From Coriobacteriaceae bacterium AM113-163 (GTDB lineage: Bacteria > Actinomycetota > Coriobacteriia > Coriobacteriales > Coriobacteriaceae), in contig JAQDWB010000009.1 in assembly GCA_027673765.1 (NCBI GenBank), forward strand, positions 15,407 to 79,406: a stretch of DNA of 64,000 nt, given 5' to 3'. The first letter of the stretch is position 1, and the number at the start of each line of letters is the position of its first letter. Below the pieces are notes generated by a model. The model had not been told where the DNA came from and searched no databases. It worked only from the letters and a program-made list of their open reading frames with translations. This document shows positions 43,421 to 52,924 of this stretch, one piece after another. The position numbers were made by a program, and so were the translations under genes.

Positions 43421-45571
43421 TTAGTACTGGCTCTCGTGCTTGCTAAAGAAGTCGAAGCGCGGGGGCAGCGGCTTCACGCGGTGCTCGCCGGGCTTCTCGC
43501 CCAGGATCTCCACGAACTCGTCCGTGGAGGCAAAGATGTTATCCCAGCTAAAGAAAGCGACCGGGTCGACGTCGAAGTACTCGCAGATGAGCTCGCAGCC
43601 GGCCGGCACAATACCGTGCATCAGGACGGTCGCCACGCGCAGCTCGGTAAAGGCGTCGACAAGGGCCTGCGTCATCGCGGCGTTTGCCTCGTTACCCTCG
43701 AGCTTGTTGGCGGCCTTGGAAGCGTCGCTCCAGCGCTTGTTGGCGGCGCGCAGGTAGTCGTCGCACACGGCAAGCGCGCGGTGCGTCTCGAACTTGTACA
43801 TGGCCTGCTCAAAGGCGAGGGCTGCCTGCTGGGCGGCTTCGACCACGGTGTCAGAAGCGGCACCGGCGGGGATGCAGCCGTTGCGGTAGGGGCTCTCGTC
43901 GCCTTCCTTGACGGCGACGCCGTAGAAGCAGCTGCGGGCCAGACGGTTGAACACGCCGGTCAGCAGCGCGCTCTCCTTAAGGGCCGGGTCGATAACGCGC
44001 TTGTCGTCGCAGGCGCGTACCTCGTTGCCGTCCTTGTCCTTGCCGGTCACACGCGTGTCGTATGCCTTGGGGCTAAAGCTCACCGGCTTTTCGGATAGGC
44101 CGAGCGACAGCCAGTGCGCGCGCATCTGCTCGCAGGTGTAGTGGTTGAGCAGGTCGTCTGCCGGCGGGGGAGGCGTCTGCGAGGACGAGCTGGCCTTTTT
44201 GCCCATGTAGAGCAGGTGGTAGCAGGCGCTGACGGTGCTCTGCGTGAGGTCCCAGCCCAGGGCCTCCCACATGGCGGTCTGCGCGATGCAGTAGAAATAG
44301 ATGTTGTCCTGACCGATGAACTGGTAAATCTGAGCGTCGTCAGAGCACCACCAGTCGCGCCAGTCGAGCGAGCTGTGCTGGTAGGTGGGTGCGGGCACCT
44401 GCGTGGAGTCGGCGGCGGGCTCGCCCATGAGGGCGGCATCCTGGGCGGCGACGCCCTCGGTCACGCCGGCGGCCTTGGCATCGCGCGCGAGCACGGTACG
44501 CGTATAGCTGATGGGCGCCCACAGGCTCTCGGGCCAGCACCAGCAGGTGACGTCGGAGACGCCATCGACCTCGGGCACCGGAACGCCCCAGTCGATGTTG
44601 CCGGTGATGCGGAAGGGCACGAGTGCCTTGCCGCTGCGGAAGCGCACGCCACCGTTGGCGAGCACCGCGTGGGCGTCGTCGCGCTCCTTCCAGCTGGGGA
44701 AGGTGACGGTAAAGCTGCTCTTGTTGCCCTCGGGCTCCAGCACGGTGTGCTCGGGGAGCTGGTCCTCGACGGCATCGAAGGCCTCGCGGAACTTGTTCTG
44801 GATGTAGAGCTGAGCCGGCAGCAGCCACTCCTCCATGGTCTTGGAGACCACGGAGCGAACCTGCGGGTTCTGGGCGAGCTTGGCGGTGTAGGTCTTCATA
44901 AAGTCGAGGTAGGCCGGCAGGTCAAAGTAGAGATTGTCGACCGGGCGCAGCTCGGGCACCTCGCCGGTGAGCTGGCTCTTGGGCGCGATGAGCTCCTCGG
45001 GCTCAAACTGGTGGCCCAGATCGCACTCGTCGGCATAAGCCTTCTCGGACTTGCAGCCCTGGATGGGGCAGCGGCCGATGACCTGGCGGCCGTTGAGGAA
45101 CGTGCCGGCCTTGGCATCGTAGAACTGCAGCGTGGAGCGCTTGGAGATGGTGCCCTGCTCGTGCAGGCGCTCGATAATCTCGGCAGTCACCTCGTTGTGG
45201 ATCTGGGCCGCCGGCTCAAGGCCCGAGCCGCCGTAGATGTCGCAGCTGATGTTGTAGTTGTTGAGGGTCGCGGCCTGGCGGGAGTGATTGGACTCGACAT
45301 ACTCGCCGATGGACTTGTCGTAGCCCTCGTTCTCCTTGAGCTTGCGGTAGCTCTCCATGATGGGCGAACCGTAGCAGTCGGTGCCCGAGGTGAAGATGAC
45401 GTTTTCGCGGCCCAGGCGGTCGCGCAGGAAGCGGGCGAAGAAGTCGGCCGGGACAAAGACGCCGCCGACGTGGCCAAAGTGCAGACCCTTGTTGCCGTAG
45501 GGCTCGCCGGCGGTAACGATGGCGCGGCGCGGCCAGCTGGGACGGTCGTTCATGGAGTATTTGGATGCCAT
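43421..45571 (-). CDS. methionyl-tRNA synthetase-like class I tRNA ligase
   Basis: A 716-residue class I aminoacyl-tRNA synthetase of MetRS type. The HIGH motif is HFGH at 31-34 (GEPYGNKGLHFGHVGG). A MetRS zinc-knuckle region is near 175-200 (CPIQGC...ADECDLGHQFEPEELI), and the anticodon-binding helical domain is in the last 170 residues. The catalytic KMSKS loop reads KKASSSS near 458, where MetRS usually has K(M/F)SKS; the serine-rich form lacks the second lysine. The start at 45571 (MASKYSMND) has AAGGAG upstream. It is either a diverged but working MetRS or a specialised paralogue; I favour caution. Confidence 0.8.
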   Translation of the reverse strand: MASKYSMNDRPSWPRRAIVTAGEPYGNKGLHFGHVGGVFVPADFFARFLRDRLGRENVIFTSGTDCYGSPIMESYRKLKENEGYDKSIGEYVESNHSRQAATLNNYNISCDIYGGSGLEPAAQIHNEVTAEIIERLHEQGTISKRSTLQFYDAKAGTFLNGRQVIGRCPIQGCKSEKAYADECDLGHQFEPEELIAPKSQLTGEVPELRPVDNLYFDLPAYLDFMKTYTAKLAQNPQVRSVVSKTMEEWLLPAQLYIQNKFREAFDAVEDQLPEHTVLEPEGNKSSFTVTFPSWKERDDAHAVLANGGVRFRSGKALVPFRITGNIDWGVPVPEVDGVSDVTCWCWPESLWAPISYTRTVLARDAKAAGVTEGVAAQDAALMGEPAADSTQVPAPTYQHSSLDWRDWWCSDDAQIYQFIGQDNIYFYCIAQTAMWEALGWDLTQSTVSACYHLLYMGKKASSSSQTPPPPADDLLNHYTCEQMRAHWLSLGLSEKPVSFSPKAYDTRVTGKDKDGNEVRACDDKRVIDPALKESALLTGVFNRLARSCFYGVAVKEGDESPYRNGCIPAGAASDTVVEAAQQAALAFEQAMYKFETHRALAVCDDYLRAANKRWSDASKAANKLEGNEANAAMTQALVDAFTELRVATVLMHGIVPAGCELICEYFDVDPVAFFSWDNIFASTDEFVEILGEKPGEHRVKPLPPRFDFFSKHESQY

Positions 45572-45704
45572 GGGACTCCTTCGCATATAGGTAAGAGCGC
45601 GGCCGGGCACGGGGTTCGGCGGCGCGGTGGTCAATTCGTGCATATCGTTCGACATTATCGCACATGCGGGCGGGTGCGTGGCAGGGGCGCTATCCTAAGA
45701 TGCT

Positions 45705-46271
45705 ATGAATGAGATTTCCAACATACATGCGTTTGAGGACGAGGTTTTTCTGCACGCTTGCTTCGTGTGGGGGATGGCCGTGATCGCGGTGTTTGCCGTG
45801 TGCCTGGTGCCGGTGTTTATGCTGTTGGGCGGGCCTGCGGACTTGGACGCGGCTGAGGCGGGCGGCTGGACCACCGTCGTGGGCTGGATGGTCGGTGTGG
45901 CTGCGGTTTCTGCAGCGTCGTTTGCCGTGCACGAGCTGGTGCATGCGGTGTTTTTTAAGCTGCTGGCGCCTGCGGGCGCGCATGTGACCTTTGGCGCGAA
46001 TCGTGAGACGGCGATGATCTATGCCTGCGCCGAGGGCGTCGTGTATTCGCGTCGGCGGTACATGGCCATTTGCCTGGCGCCGACGGTTGTTGTGACGACA
46101 GCGTTTGCCCTGGGGTTTGCGTTTTCGGGCTATCCGCTGCTGTGCTATCTGGCGGCCGGCTTGCATTTGTCGGGCTGTGTAGGCGACTGGTATTACGTGT
46201 GGACCATTTTGCGCGACCGCCGCATTGTCGCTTGCGAGGATACGTCCTTTGGCGTGCGCTTTTTTGGGTGA
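45705..46271 (+). CDS. DUF3267-type membrane metalloprotease-like protein
   Basis: A 188-residue membrane protein with about four transmembrane helices. The third segment carries HELVHAVFF near 73-81, an HExxH zinc site, as in the DUF3267/site-2-protease-like family; a C-terminal GD-containing helix (CVGDWYYVW) may supply a third ligand. The substrate is unknown. The stop TGA overlaps the ribosome-binding site of queH downstream, so the two are translationally linked. Confidence 0.75.
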   Translation: MNEISNIHAFEDEVFLHACFVWGMAVIAVFAVCLVPVFMLLGGPADLDAAEAGGWTTVVGWMVGVAAVSAASFAVHELVHAVFFKLLAPAGAHVTFGANRETAMIYACAEGVVYSRRRYMAICLAPTVVVTTAFALGFAFSGYPLLCYLAAGLHLSGCVGDWYYVWTILRDRRIVACEDTSFGVRFFG

Positions 46272-46281
46272 GGAGATGTCG

Positions 46282-46857
46282 ATGAAGTCGTTGTTGCTGC
46301 ATGCGTGCTGTGCACCATGCTCGCTTGAGCCGGTTCGCCTGCTGCGCGAGGAGGGGTTTGAGCCCACGATTTGCTGGACCAATCCCAATATTCAACCGCG
46401 CGATGAATGGCAGCGTCGTTTGGACGAGCTGCGCCGGTGGTGTGCCGACGGCGACATCGAGCTCATCGAGGCCGGGGAGGACCGCGAACGCTGGGAGACC
46501 GGCGTGGCCCCGTTGGGTGCCGATCGTCCCCGTCGCTGTCGCGTGTGCTATGCCTTGCGCTTGGCCGAGGCATGCCGCGTTGCCCAGGAGCGCGGGTTTG
46601 AATATGTGGGTACGACGCTCGCCGTCTCGCCGTACCAGCTGTTCGACACCTGCAATGACGTACTCGAGCGCTTGGCTGCCGCCCGCGGTCTCACTCCGGT
46701 CATTCGCGATTTTCGCCCGTACTACCCCGAGGCTACGCGCCGATCGCGCGAGCTGGGCATGTATCGGCAGAACTACTGTGGTTGCCGCTTTTCTGCTGTC
46801 GAGGCGGCCATGGACCGCGCCCGCATCCGCGACGAGCGCAAAGCCGCCAAAAAGTAG
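46282..46857 (+). CDS. queH: epoxyqueuosine reductase QueH
   Basis: A 191-residue [4Fe-4S] enzyme that performs the last step of queuosine synthesis, reducing epoxyqueuosine in tRNA (EC 1.17.99.6). It is the non-B12 replacement of QueG. The family cysteines are intact: HACCAPC at the N-terminus, CRVCYALR near 88-95 and YCGC near the C-terminus. I chose ATG 46282 since GAGGAG lies six bases upstream; ATG 46276 abuts the site. QueA and Tgt of the same pathway are at 53.0 and 57.8 kb. Confidence 0.92.
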   Translation: MKSLLLHACCAPCSLEPVRLLREEGFEPTICWTNPNIQPRDEWQRRLDELRRWCADGDIELIEAGEDRERWETGVAPLGADRPRRCRVCYALRLAEACRVAQERGFEYVGTTLAVSPYQLFDTCNDVLERLAAARGLTPVIRDFRPYYPEATRRSRELGMYRQNYCGCRFSAVEAAMDRARIRDERKAAKK

Positions 46858-46917
46858 TTCGTTTGGGCTGGGACTTTGAGCTGTCTGCGCGGTACGGTCG
46901 TTTTTGGGAAAGTCGAT

Positions 46918-47574
46918 TTAATTAAGCGTGTGATCGTGGCTCGCTTGATACCAAACGACGACTCCTATGATTCTAATCCTCCGTTTGTTAAACATCAGAT
47001 CCGGACTTGCTGTTGCATATGAATGGGACGACAGCACAATCATGTCGTTTCCTTCGGCAAATCGCCTAATTACCGGTGTTTTACCGTCTGCGAGCGCCAA
47101 TACAGCACAGCCGTTCCAGGGCTTTGCGGTGGTATCGACAAGTAGTAAGCTGCCGGGAGGGTAAATGCGGGACATTTCGTCGCCTTTGATTTTAACGAAA
47201 ACACTATGTGGGTGACGTTTGGCTACGTCTACAGGCGCGCAAGCATTTTGTTGGCCGTGCGTGATGCGGCGCTTTTGCGATTCGATATCGATGACGGGAA
47301 ATGCGCCCTCCATTTCGTGGATAGCAGGGTCTTCGTCGGTGACGATTCTTTTATTTGCGAGCTTTACGGCTAAACCGTTTTCCTCGCCAACAAGTTCATC
47401 GCGGGTGCAACCGAAGAGCGCTTGTAACTTTTCAATATAGCGCTCACGGGGGGCATACCGACTTTTTTCCCAACGACAAACGGTCTCTTTAGATACCCCC
47501 AACATCTCTGCAAGTTGCGCCTGACCAAGATGCTCCATGGTGCGGAGTTTACGAATATTTGCCCCGAAGCCCAT
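46918..47574 (-). CDS. XRE-family repressor with S24-like domain lacking catalytic dyad
   Basis: A 218-residue regulator. The N-terminal helix-turn-helix (IRKLRTMEHLGQAQLAEMLGVSKETVCRWEKSR) is of XRE/Cro type. The C-terminal half has the S24/LexA-like fold, but the Ser of GDSM is Glu (KGDEMSRIYPPGSLLLVD) and the catalytic Lys position reads VIRRF. It is therefore probably not self-cleaving and may sense a ligand or only dimerise. The start lies two bases after the arcA1 stop (TAGCCATG), so it is co-transcribed with that arginine deiminase and is a candidate controller of the whole arc locus. Confidence 0.85.
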   Translation of the reverse strand: MGFGANIRKLRTMEHLGQAQLAEMLGVSKETVCRWEKSRYAPRERYIEKLQALFGCTRDELVGEENGLAVKLANKRIVTDEDPAIHEMEGAFPVIDIESQKRRITHGQQNACAPVDVAKRHPHSVFVKIKGDEMSRIYPPGSLLLVDTTAKPWNGCAVLALADGKTPVIRRFAEGNDMIVLSSHSYATASPDLMFNKRRIRIIGVVVWYQASHDHTLN

Positions 47575-47576
47575 GG

Positions 47577-48827
47577 CTATAGATCCTCTCGCCACAGAGG
47601 GAGGCATAGACAGTTTGTGCCACCATAGCCTTTGGTGAGCTCGTCAATGGATAGCGGGAATAATTCCATTCCTGCTTTCTCAAGCGCTTCGTTGGTCCAA
47701 ACGTTTTCTTCATATACGCATAGTTTTCCTGGCGAGAGCGCAAGGATAGACGTTGCGTTGTTCCGGCGTTCTCTTTCGTAGGCGGTTTGATTCCCGCCTC
47801 CGCAGTCAATTACTTTTATTGGTTCGCAACAGGCTGCAGAGAGTATTTCCGGAATCGTGCGATCGATAGGAGTGATCGTAAGGCCCCTTCCGGATCGTTT
47901 TAGTTGAATGCTGTATGCATCAACGGCATTGCATATCTCACGATCGATGAGGAACGCGTCGTGATCAATTCTACTTATGAACGTATCGAGGTGGATACGC
48001 AGCCCGTCAGAGGGGACTCGAATCGCAATTAGCTCGGTGGTCTGGAATTTATTTGAGGTCAGGAGCTCTTTGGCAAGTGACTCGACGGCGGCGGGTTCAG
48101 TTCGGTCAGAGATTCCAACTAATATTGTCTTAGCACTGATAACAATAATGTCTCCGCCTTCGATATGGTAACTACTCCTGTTCAAATCACATACTGGAGT
48201 TTCTCCCATGATCTTGTGGTGGGTGAATATCTGCCGGTATAAGGCGACCTCACGATCACGCTCAGGCCAGTACATATGATTTAGGATGATGCCGTCTCCG
48301 ACTACCACAGCAGGATCACGAGTGAAAAAAAGCGTGTTGAGGGGATTGACCAAGAGCGAGGCGGGATCAAATTGCTCGTGCACGAGCGCCCGTAGTGTTT
48401 CCGACTGGTTTGAACATAGCTCAGTGTCTCCAAAGCGAATGCCGTTAAGTACTATATTCACCAATTCCTGGGTGTTCTTAGCGTTCTCAAACAACTGGGT
48501 TATTGTCTCGAGGAACTCTCTACCTGTTGCCCCGCTGCAACGGAGGTAGTCATCAATAAAATATTTAAGTGATTGGGGCTCAGTTTCAAGTGAGTCTTCG
48601 AGAAGGTCCCTAATTTCAATGGTTTCTACGCCATGCTTCTCAAGCAATTGAACCATGGAATCGTGCTCATACATTGCTTTGTCGAGGTCAAAACGACCGC
48701 TCCATTTTCGCAGGGAGAAAACTTGGCTGAAGTCGGCATCAGGGTAGTTTTGTGTTTCAGCTCCTGGTCGATGGACAAGTACAGCTCTTAAATGACCGAT
48801 TTCATTTGTTACGTGTATGCCTTGCAT
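47577..48827 (-). CDS. arcA: arginine deiminase 1
   Basis: A 416-residue arginine deiminase (EC 3.5.3.6), arginine to citrulline and ammonia. The guanidino-group and catalytic residues are visible in FTRDP, HIEGGD and HLDT, and the nucleophile Cys406 in GGTNCLCLP. It is divergent from a second deiminase and its partner genes, and clearly diverged from that copy (GGPRCMSMP there). It is richer in A+T than the flanking chromosome. AGGAGA is upstream of ATG 48827. It is transcribed leftward with the XRE regulator. Confidence 0.93.
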   Translation of the reverse strand: MQGIHVTNEIGHLRAVLVHRPGAETQNYPDADFSQVFSLRKWSGRFDLDKAMYEHDSMVQLLEKHGVETIEIRDLLEDSLETEPQSLKYFIDDYLRCSGATGREFLETITQLFENAKNTQELVNIVLNGIRFGDTELCSNQSETLRALVHEQFDPASLLVNPLNTLFFTRDPAVVVGDGIILNHMYWPERDREVALYRQIFTHHKIMGETPVCDLNRSSYHIEGGDIIVISAKTILVGISDRTEPAAVESLAKELLTSNKFQTTELIAIRVPSDGLRIHLDTFISRIDHDAFLIDREICNAVDAYSIQLKRSGRGLTITPIDRTIPEILSAACCEPIKVIDCGGGNQTAYERERRNNATSILALSPGKLCVYEENVWTNEALEKAGMELFPLSIDELTKGYGGTNCLCLPLWREDL

Positions 48828-49080
48828 GTCTGTCTCCTGTCCTGCTGGTTTTTATATAAGGCTAAGGCAGGTTCCTTGTTGTGTTGCGGAAAAGTTAAAA
48901 GACGTATGTAATTGACAAATAACATCAATTTTAATAATCAGATTGATTAATAACGTCACTTTAGCTGCCGTTCATAGGTGAAAAGCGACACGATGGCGAT
49001 GGTTGGCCGACCACCGCTGAGCAACCTCATACATTTATGGTGCCAGCTGGATAGATGGGAAAAGGAATGAAGGAGGAGAT
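48828..49080. promoter_or_regulatory. divergent arc promoter with paired operator-like sites
   Basis: This region serves arcA1/regulator (left) and the transporter-arcA2-argF unit (right). Two near-identical 17-mers, ATTGACAAATAACATCA (48911-48927) and ATTGATTAATAACGTCA (48942-48958), lie 31 bases apart. Each has the dyad TTGA-N9-TCA. The first contains a perfect TTGACA -35 (48912-48917), with TAATCA at 48935-48940 as a possible -10 at 17 bases. Binding there would block the rightward promoter. The operon's own XRE protein or ArgR are the candidate binders. Confidence 0.65.
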
Positions 49081-50523
49081 ATGGCAGCGGAAAGTTCGAA
49101 AGGCATCAAGCAGTTCAAGGTCCCGCACGTATATGCGATCATCTTTGCACTTATGGTCATCTTCGCTGTTCTCACGTGGATTGTTCCCTCTGGGTCCTAT
49201 CAGCGTCAGGAGGTGAACGGTCGTGAAGTCACTGTCGCAGGTACGTATGAGCAGAGTGAAAAGACATATATTGACGAGGAAACCGGGGATGAAGTAGATC
49301 TCAGACAAGGCGTCTTCGATGTTCTTCAGGCTCCAACGCGCGGTATACAAGAGGCAATTGAGGTCGTTGCATTCATCTTGATTGTGGGCGGTTCGTTTCA
49401 GGTTATTACTAAAACGGGCGCTATCACGAGCGGAATGGGTCGTGTCGTTCGCCGCTTTAAGAACAAAGACATTCTAATTATTCCTATTGCGATGGTTCTC
49501 TTTGCATTGGGCGGAACGAGCTTTGGCATGGCGGAAGAAACTCTCCCGTTCTTTGCGATCTTCATGCCAATTATGATGGCTATGGGCTTCGACTCGATGA
49601 CGGCGTTCATGGTCGTGTTCGTTGGAGCGCGCACGGGTTACATCGCCTCAACGATTAATCCGTTTAATGTTCTCATTGCGCAAGGTATTCTTGGTATTCA
49701 GGGCAACCCCCAGCTGTGGCTGCGTATGATTGCCTGGGTTGTTTTGACCGCCGTTGCAATTACTTGGGTTGTCCTCTATGCACGAAGGGTAAAGAAGAAC
49801 CCTGAGTCATCGATCACATTTGAGGATGATATCGCCAAGAAAGTCGAGTTCGCTGCCGATGAATCTGCCCTTGATGCGGAATTTACGGGTCGTCAAAAAG
49901 GCGTGCTTGCGGTATTTATCGCTGGAATGTGCCTTATCATCTGGGGACTTGTGACCCAGGGCTGGTATATGAACGAGATTTCTGCGGTCTTTTTGGCCAT
50001 GGGCCTGTTGGCTGGTGTTATTGCGGGCTTTAGTCAGGACGTCATCGCTCAGGAATTTGTTGCGGGTATCGCTGACTTTGCTTTCTCGGCAATTGTCGTT
50101 GGACTTGCGCGTGGCATCCTTGTCATTGCCTCTGACGGCATGATCATCGATACCATCCTCAATGCGCTCGCCACTGGTCTGGGCGGCATCCCGGCGGTTC
50201 TCTTTACTACGCTTCTTTATGCGGTTGAGAACCTCCTGGCGATTCTGGTTCCCAGCTCATCTGGCCTTGCAGCACTGACCGCTCCCATTTTTGGACCTTT
50301 GACCGAACTCATGGGCCTTAATCCCGAGGCTGCCGTGTGGGCTCTCTCCATGGGTAGCGCGACGATGTCTTTGATCTGTCCTACTAGTGCCATTCTTGTA
50401 GCGGGTTTGGGCGTGTGCAAGATCAAGCTTGGCCAGTGGTGGAAGACCGTTTGGAAATTCTTCTTGGTCGTGTCGCTCATCAATATCGTATTCGTAGCAA
50501 TCTCGGGACTTATTGCCCTGTAG
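49081..50523 (+). CDS. DcuC/YfcC-family transporter, probable arginine-ornithine exchanger
   Basis: A 480-residue polytopic membrane protein of the DcuC (YfcC) family with about 11-12 helices, including the paired re-entrant-like segments GARTGYIASTINPFNV and LVPSSSGLAALTAPIFGPL typical of the fold. Family members in streptococcal arginine deiminase operons act as ArcD exchangers, and the position between two deiminases and OTCase supports arginine in / ornithine out. AAGGAGG lies just before ATG 49081. Confidence 0.85.
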   Translation: MAAESSKGIKQFKVPHVYAIIFALMVIFAVLTWIVPSGSYQRQEVNGREVTVAGTYEQSEKTYIDEETGDEVDLRQGVFDVLQAPTRGIQEAIEVVAFILIVGGSFQVITKTGAITSGMGRVVRRFKNKDILIIPIAMVLFALGGTSFGMAEETLPFFAIFMPIMMAMGFDSMTAFMVVFVGARTGYIASTINPFNVLIAQGILGIQGNPQLWLRMIAWVVLTAVAITWVVLYARRVKKNPESSITFEDDIAKKVEFAADESALDAEFTGRQKGVLAVFIAGMCLIIWGLVTQGWYMNEISAVFLAMGLLAGVIAGFSQDVIAQEFVAGIADFAFSAIVVGLARGILVIASDGMIIDTILNALATGLGGIPAVLFTTLLYAVENLLAILVPSSSGLAALTAPIFGPLTELMGLNPEAAVWALSMGSATMSLICPTSAILVAGLGVCKIKLGQWWKTVWKFFLVVSLINIVFVAISGLIAL

Positions 50524-50551
50524 GTTTCATAGCTGAAATGGAGTAACAGGA

Positions 50552-51796
50552 ATGTCTAAAGGACTGAATGTACACAGCGAGATTGGTAAGCTCAAGAAAG
50601 TTGTGCTTCACCGCCCCGGTCGTGACCTTGTGAACGTAAAGGCAGAAGAGTTCGAGGATGTCTGGATTCACGACTGTTTCTATCTTGATGTGGCTCAAAA
50701 GGAGCATGATGCCTTTGCGGATCTGCTGAGGAGCGAAGGTGTTGAGGTTCTCTATATGGAGAAACTCGTTGCTGAAGCGCTGGATGCATGCCCCTCGGCT
50801 CGCGCTGAGTTTACCGATACATTTATGGCTGAGAGCGGGATTGTCAATCCTATGCTTGAGCAGGCTGTTCGTGAAAAGCTCGACGCTATTTCAGATTCGT
50901 ATCAGTTTGTACTTGAGGCTATGGGGGGGTATCGTTATCGTGACCTTGAGCTGCCTCGCGTTTCGACTACGCTTAGTATGATGGATAATGAGGATGCGAA
51001 GCCCGATGATTTGGTGTTGAAGCCTCTTCCGAGTTCATATTTCTCTCGCGATCCTCTTGCTTCCGTGGGCAAAGGCGTTCTGCTTCACCATATGTATTGG
51101 AAACAGCGAGATCGTGAAGTGCCCTTCTATGAAGCGATTTTCAAATACCATCCCGATTATGCAGGGACTCCGATTTGGTACGACCATAAGAATCCCTGGC
51201 ATATCGAGGGCGGTGATGTGCTTAACATTAACGCTCATACCTTGGCTATTGGAATTAGCCAGCGAACTGAGGCGGCTGCGATTGAGGAGCTTGCAAAGAA
51301 TTTGTTCTGGGGATCTGGGAGTTCTGAGATCGATACCGTTTACGCTATTAAAATCCCCAACGGCTATGCTTACATGCATCTTGACACCGTTTGCACCATG
51401 GTGGATTTCGATAAGTTCACAGTTTATCCCGGTATTTTTGAGACCCTTCGTGTTTATCGTCTGACTCGTGGTGACTCTGAGGGAATGGTCGCTGTTCAAG
51501 AGATTGATGACACGCTTGAACATATTCTTGAAATGGCTACTGGCGTGGAGAAGGTGCAGCTTATTGAGTGCGGTGCCGGCGATATGGTTGAGGCATCTCG
51601 CGAGCAGTGGAACGACGGGTCGAACACTCTTGCCGTTGCTCCTGGTAAAGTCTGTGTTTACGAGCGCAATGTTGTCACAAATGATGAGCTCTACAAGAAC
51701 GGTTTGGAACTTTTGGTCGTTCCCTCCGAGGAACTGTCCCGCGGTCGTGGCGGCCCGCGCTGCATGAGCATGCCCTTCTGGCGCGAAGATATTTAG
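50552..51796 (+). CDS. arcA: arginine deiminase 2
   Basis: A 414-residue arginine deiminase with canonical motifs: FSRDP, HIEGGD, HLDT and the nucleophile Cys404 in GGPRCMSMPFWRED. It sits 28 bases after the transporter stop and 32 bases before argF, so it is in one operon with them. It is much closer to the standard family sequence than copy 1, suggesting it is the main catabolic enzyme. GGAG lies 15 bases upstream and CAGGA directly adjacent to ATG 50552. Confidence 0.95.
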   Translation: MSKGLNVHSEIGKLKKVVLHRPGRDLVNVKAEEFEDVWIHDCFYLDVAQKEHDAFADLLRSEGVEVLYMEKLVAEALDACPSARAEFTDTFMAESGIVNPMLEQAVREKLDAISDSYQFVLEAMGGYRYRDLELPRVSTTLSMMDNEDAKPDDLVLKPLPSSYFSRDPLASVGKGVLLHHMYWKQRDREVPFYEAIFKYHPDYAGTPIWYDHKNPWHIEGGDVLNINAHTLAIGISQRTEAAAIEELAKNLFWGSGSSEIDTVYAIKIPNGYAYMHLDTVCTMVDFDKFTVYPGIFETLRVYRLTRGDSEGMVAVQEIDDTLEHILEMATGVEKVQLIECGAGDMVEASREQWNDGSNTLAVAPGKVCVYERNVVTNDELYKNGLELLVVPSEELSRGRGGPRCMSMPFWREDI

Positions 51797-51828
51797 TTGC
51801 AAATCCACTGTGATAGGAGATGGCGAAT

Positions 51829-52839
51829 ATGGGTGTTAATATCGCTGGGCGCAGTTTTCTGAAGCTGCTTGATTACACGACGGAAGAGATTGAGTATCTG
51901 CTTGAGCTTTCTGCTAACTTCAAAAGCATGAAGCGTGCCGGTGTTCCGCATAAATACCTTGAAGGCAAGAATATTGTTTTGCTATTTGAGAAGACTTCCA
52001 CGCGTACTCGCTGCGCCTTCGAAGTTGGTGCACTTGACCTTGGTATGGGCGTAACTTATTTGGATCCGGGCTCGTCCCAGATGGGCAAAAAGGAGTCGAT
52101 TGAGGACACGGCTCGCGTCCTTGGCCGCATGTATGACGGAATTGAATACCGCGGCTTTGAACAGGCGAAGGTTGAGGAGCTTGCTGCAAAAGCTGGGGTT
52201 CCCGTTTGGAATGGGCTGACTACTGAATTTCACCCGACTCAAGTGCTTGCCGATATTCTGACCATGCGTGAAGAGTTTGGAGAGATTAAGGGCAGGAAAC
52301 TTACATTTTTTGGTAAGGCGGCCGGAAACGTCGCCGATTCGCTCATGGTCATTTGCGCTAAGCTCGGCATTAACTACTGTTCTTGCGGCCCAATCGGGGG
52401 AAATTCGGAGGGGGCTACATCCTATGATCCTGAACTCCTTGCAGAATGTAGTCGTATTGCGGCCGAGCATGGATCGACGATTACCATTACAGAAGATATT
52501 GAGGAAGGCGCTCGTGATGCCGATGTAATTTACACGGATGTTTGGGTTGGCATGGGTCAGCCTGCAGAGCTGTGGGAAAGCCGCATTAAGCTCATGTCGC
52601 CGTATCGTGTGACCGCTGAGGTGATGTCTATGGCAAAGCCCGAGGCGATTTTCCTCCACTGCCTTCCGAGCTTCCACGATACTAATACTACTGTTGGTGC
52701 CGAAATTGCTGAGAAGTTTGGAGTTGCCGAAATGGAAGTCACGGACGAGGTTTTTGAGTCCGATAAGTCTCGTGTTTTCCAAGAAGCGGAGAATCGCATG
52801 CATACGATTAAGGCGGTGATGTACGCAACGCTTAAGTAG
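51829..52839 (+). CDS. argF: ornithine carbamoyltransferase
   Basis: A 336-residue OTCase, interconverting citrulline + Pi and ornithine + carbamoyl phosphate (EC 2.1.3.3). The carbamoyl-phosphate loop is [13 protein letters not shown] near 53-65, with HPTQVLAD near 137 and HCLPSFHD near 276. In this operon it should run in the catabolic direction (arcB role). ATG 51829 has AGGAG nine bases upstream; ATG 51820 abuts that site. It is the last gene before a strong terminator; no carbamate kinase gene follows. Confidence 0.94.
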   Translation: MGVNIAGRSFLKLLDYTTEEIEYLLELSANFKSMKRAGVPHKYLEGKNIVLLFEKTSTRTRCAFEVGALDLGMGVTYLDPGSSQMGKKESIEDTARVLGRMYDGIEYRGFEQAKVEELAAKAGVPVWNGLTTEFHPTQVLADILTMREEFGEIKGRKLTFFGKAAGNVADSLMVICAKLGINYCSCGPIGGNSEGATSYDPELLAECSRIAAEHGSTITITEDIEEGARDADVIYTDVWVGMGQPAELWESRIKLMSPYRVTAEVMSMAKPEAIFLHCLPSFHDTNTTVGAEIAEKFGVAEMEVTDEVFESDKSRVFQEAENRMHTIKAVMYATLK

Positions 52840-52924
52840 CGGGGCGTTGAGAAATCAGTCGCAAATCTGTTTGCCATACTATATTTCTCTCAACAAGCTG
52901 ATAGGATACAGGGGAGAATGATGC

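Noticed and set aside
42506..44098. Plus-strand open frame opposite the RNA methyltransferase and tRNA ligase genes
   Set aside because: It spans two real genes on the other strand and lacks any domain or ribosome site.
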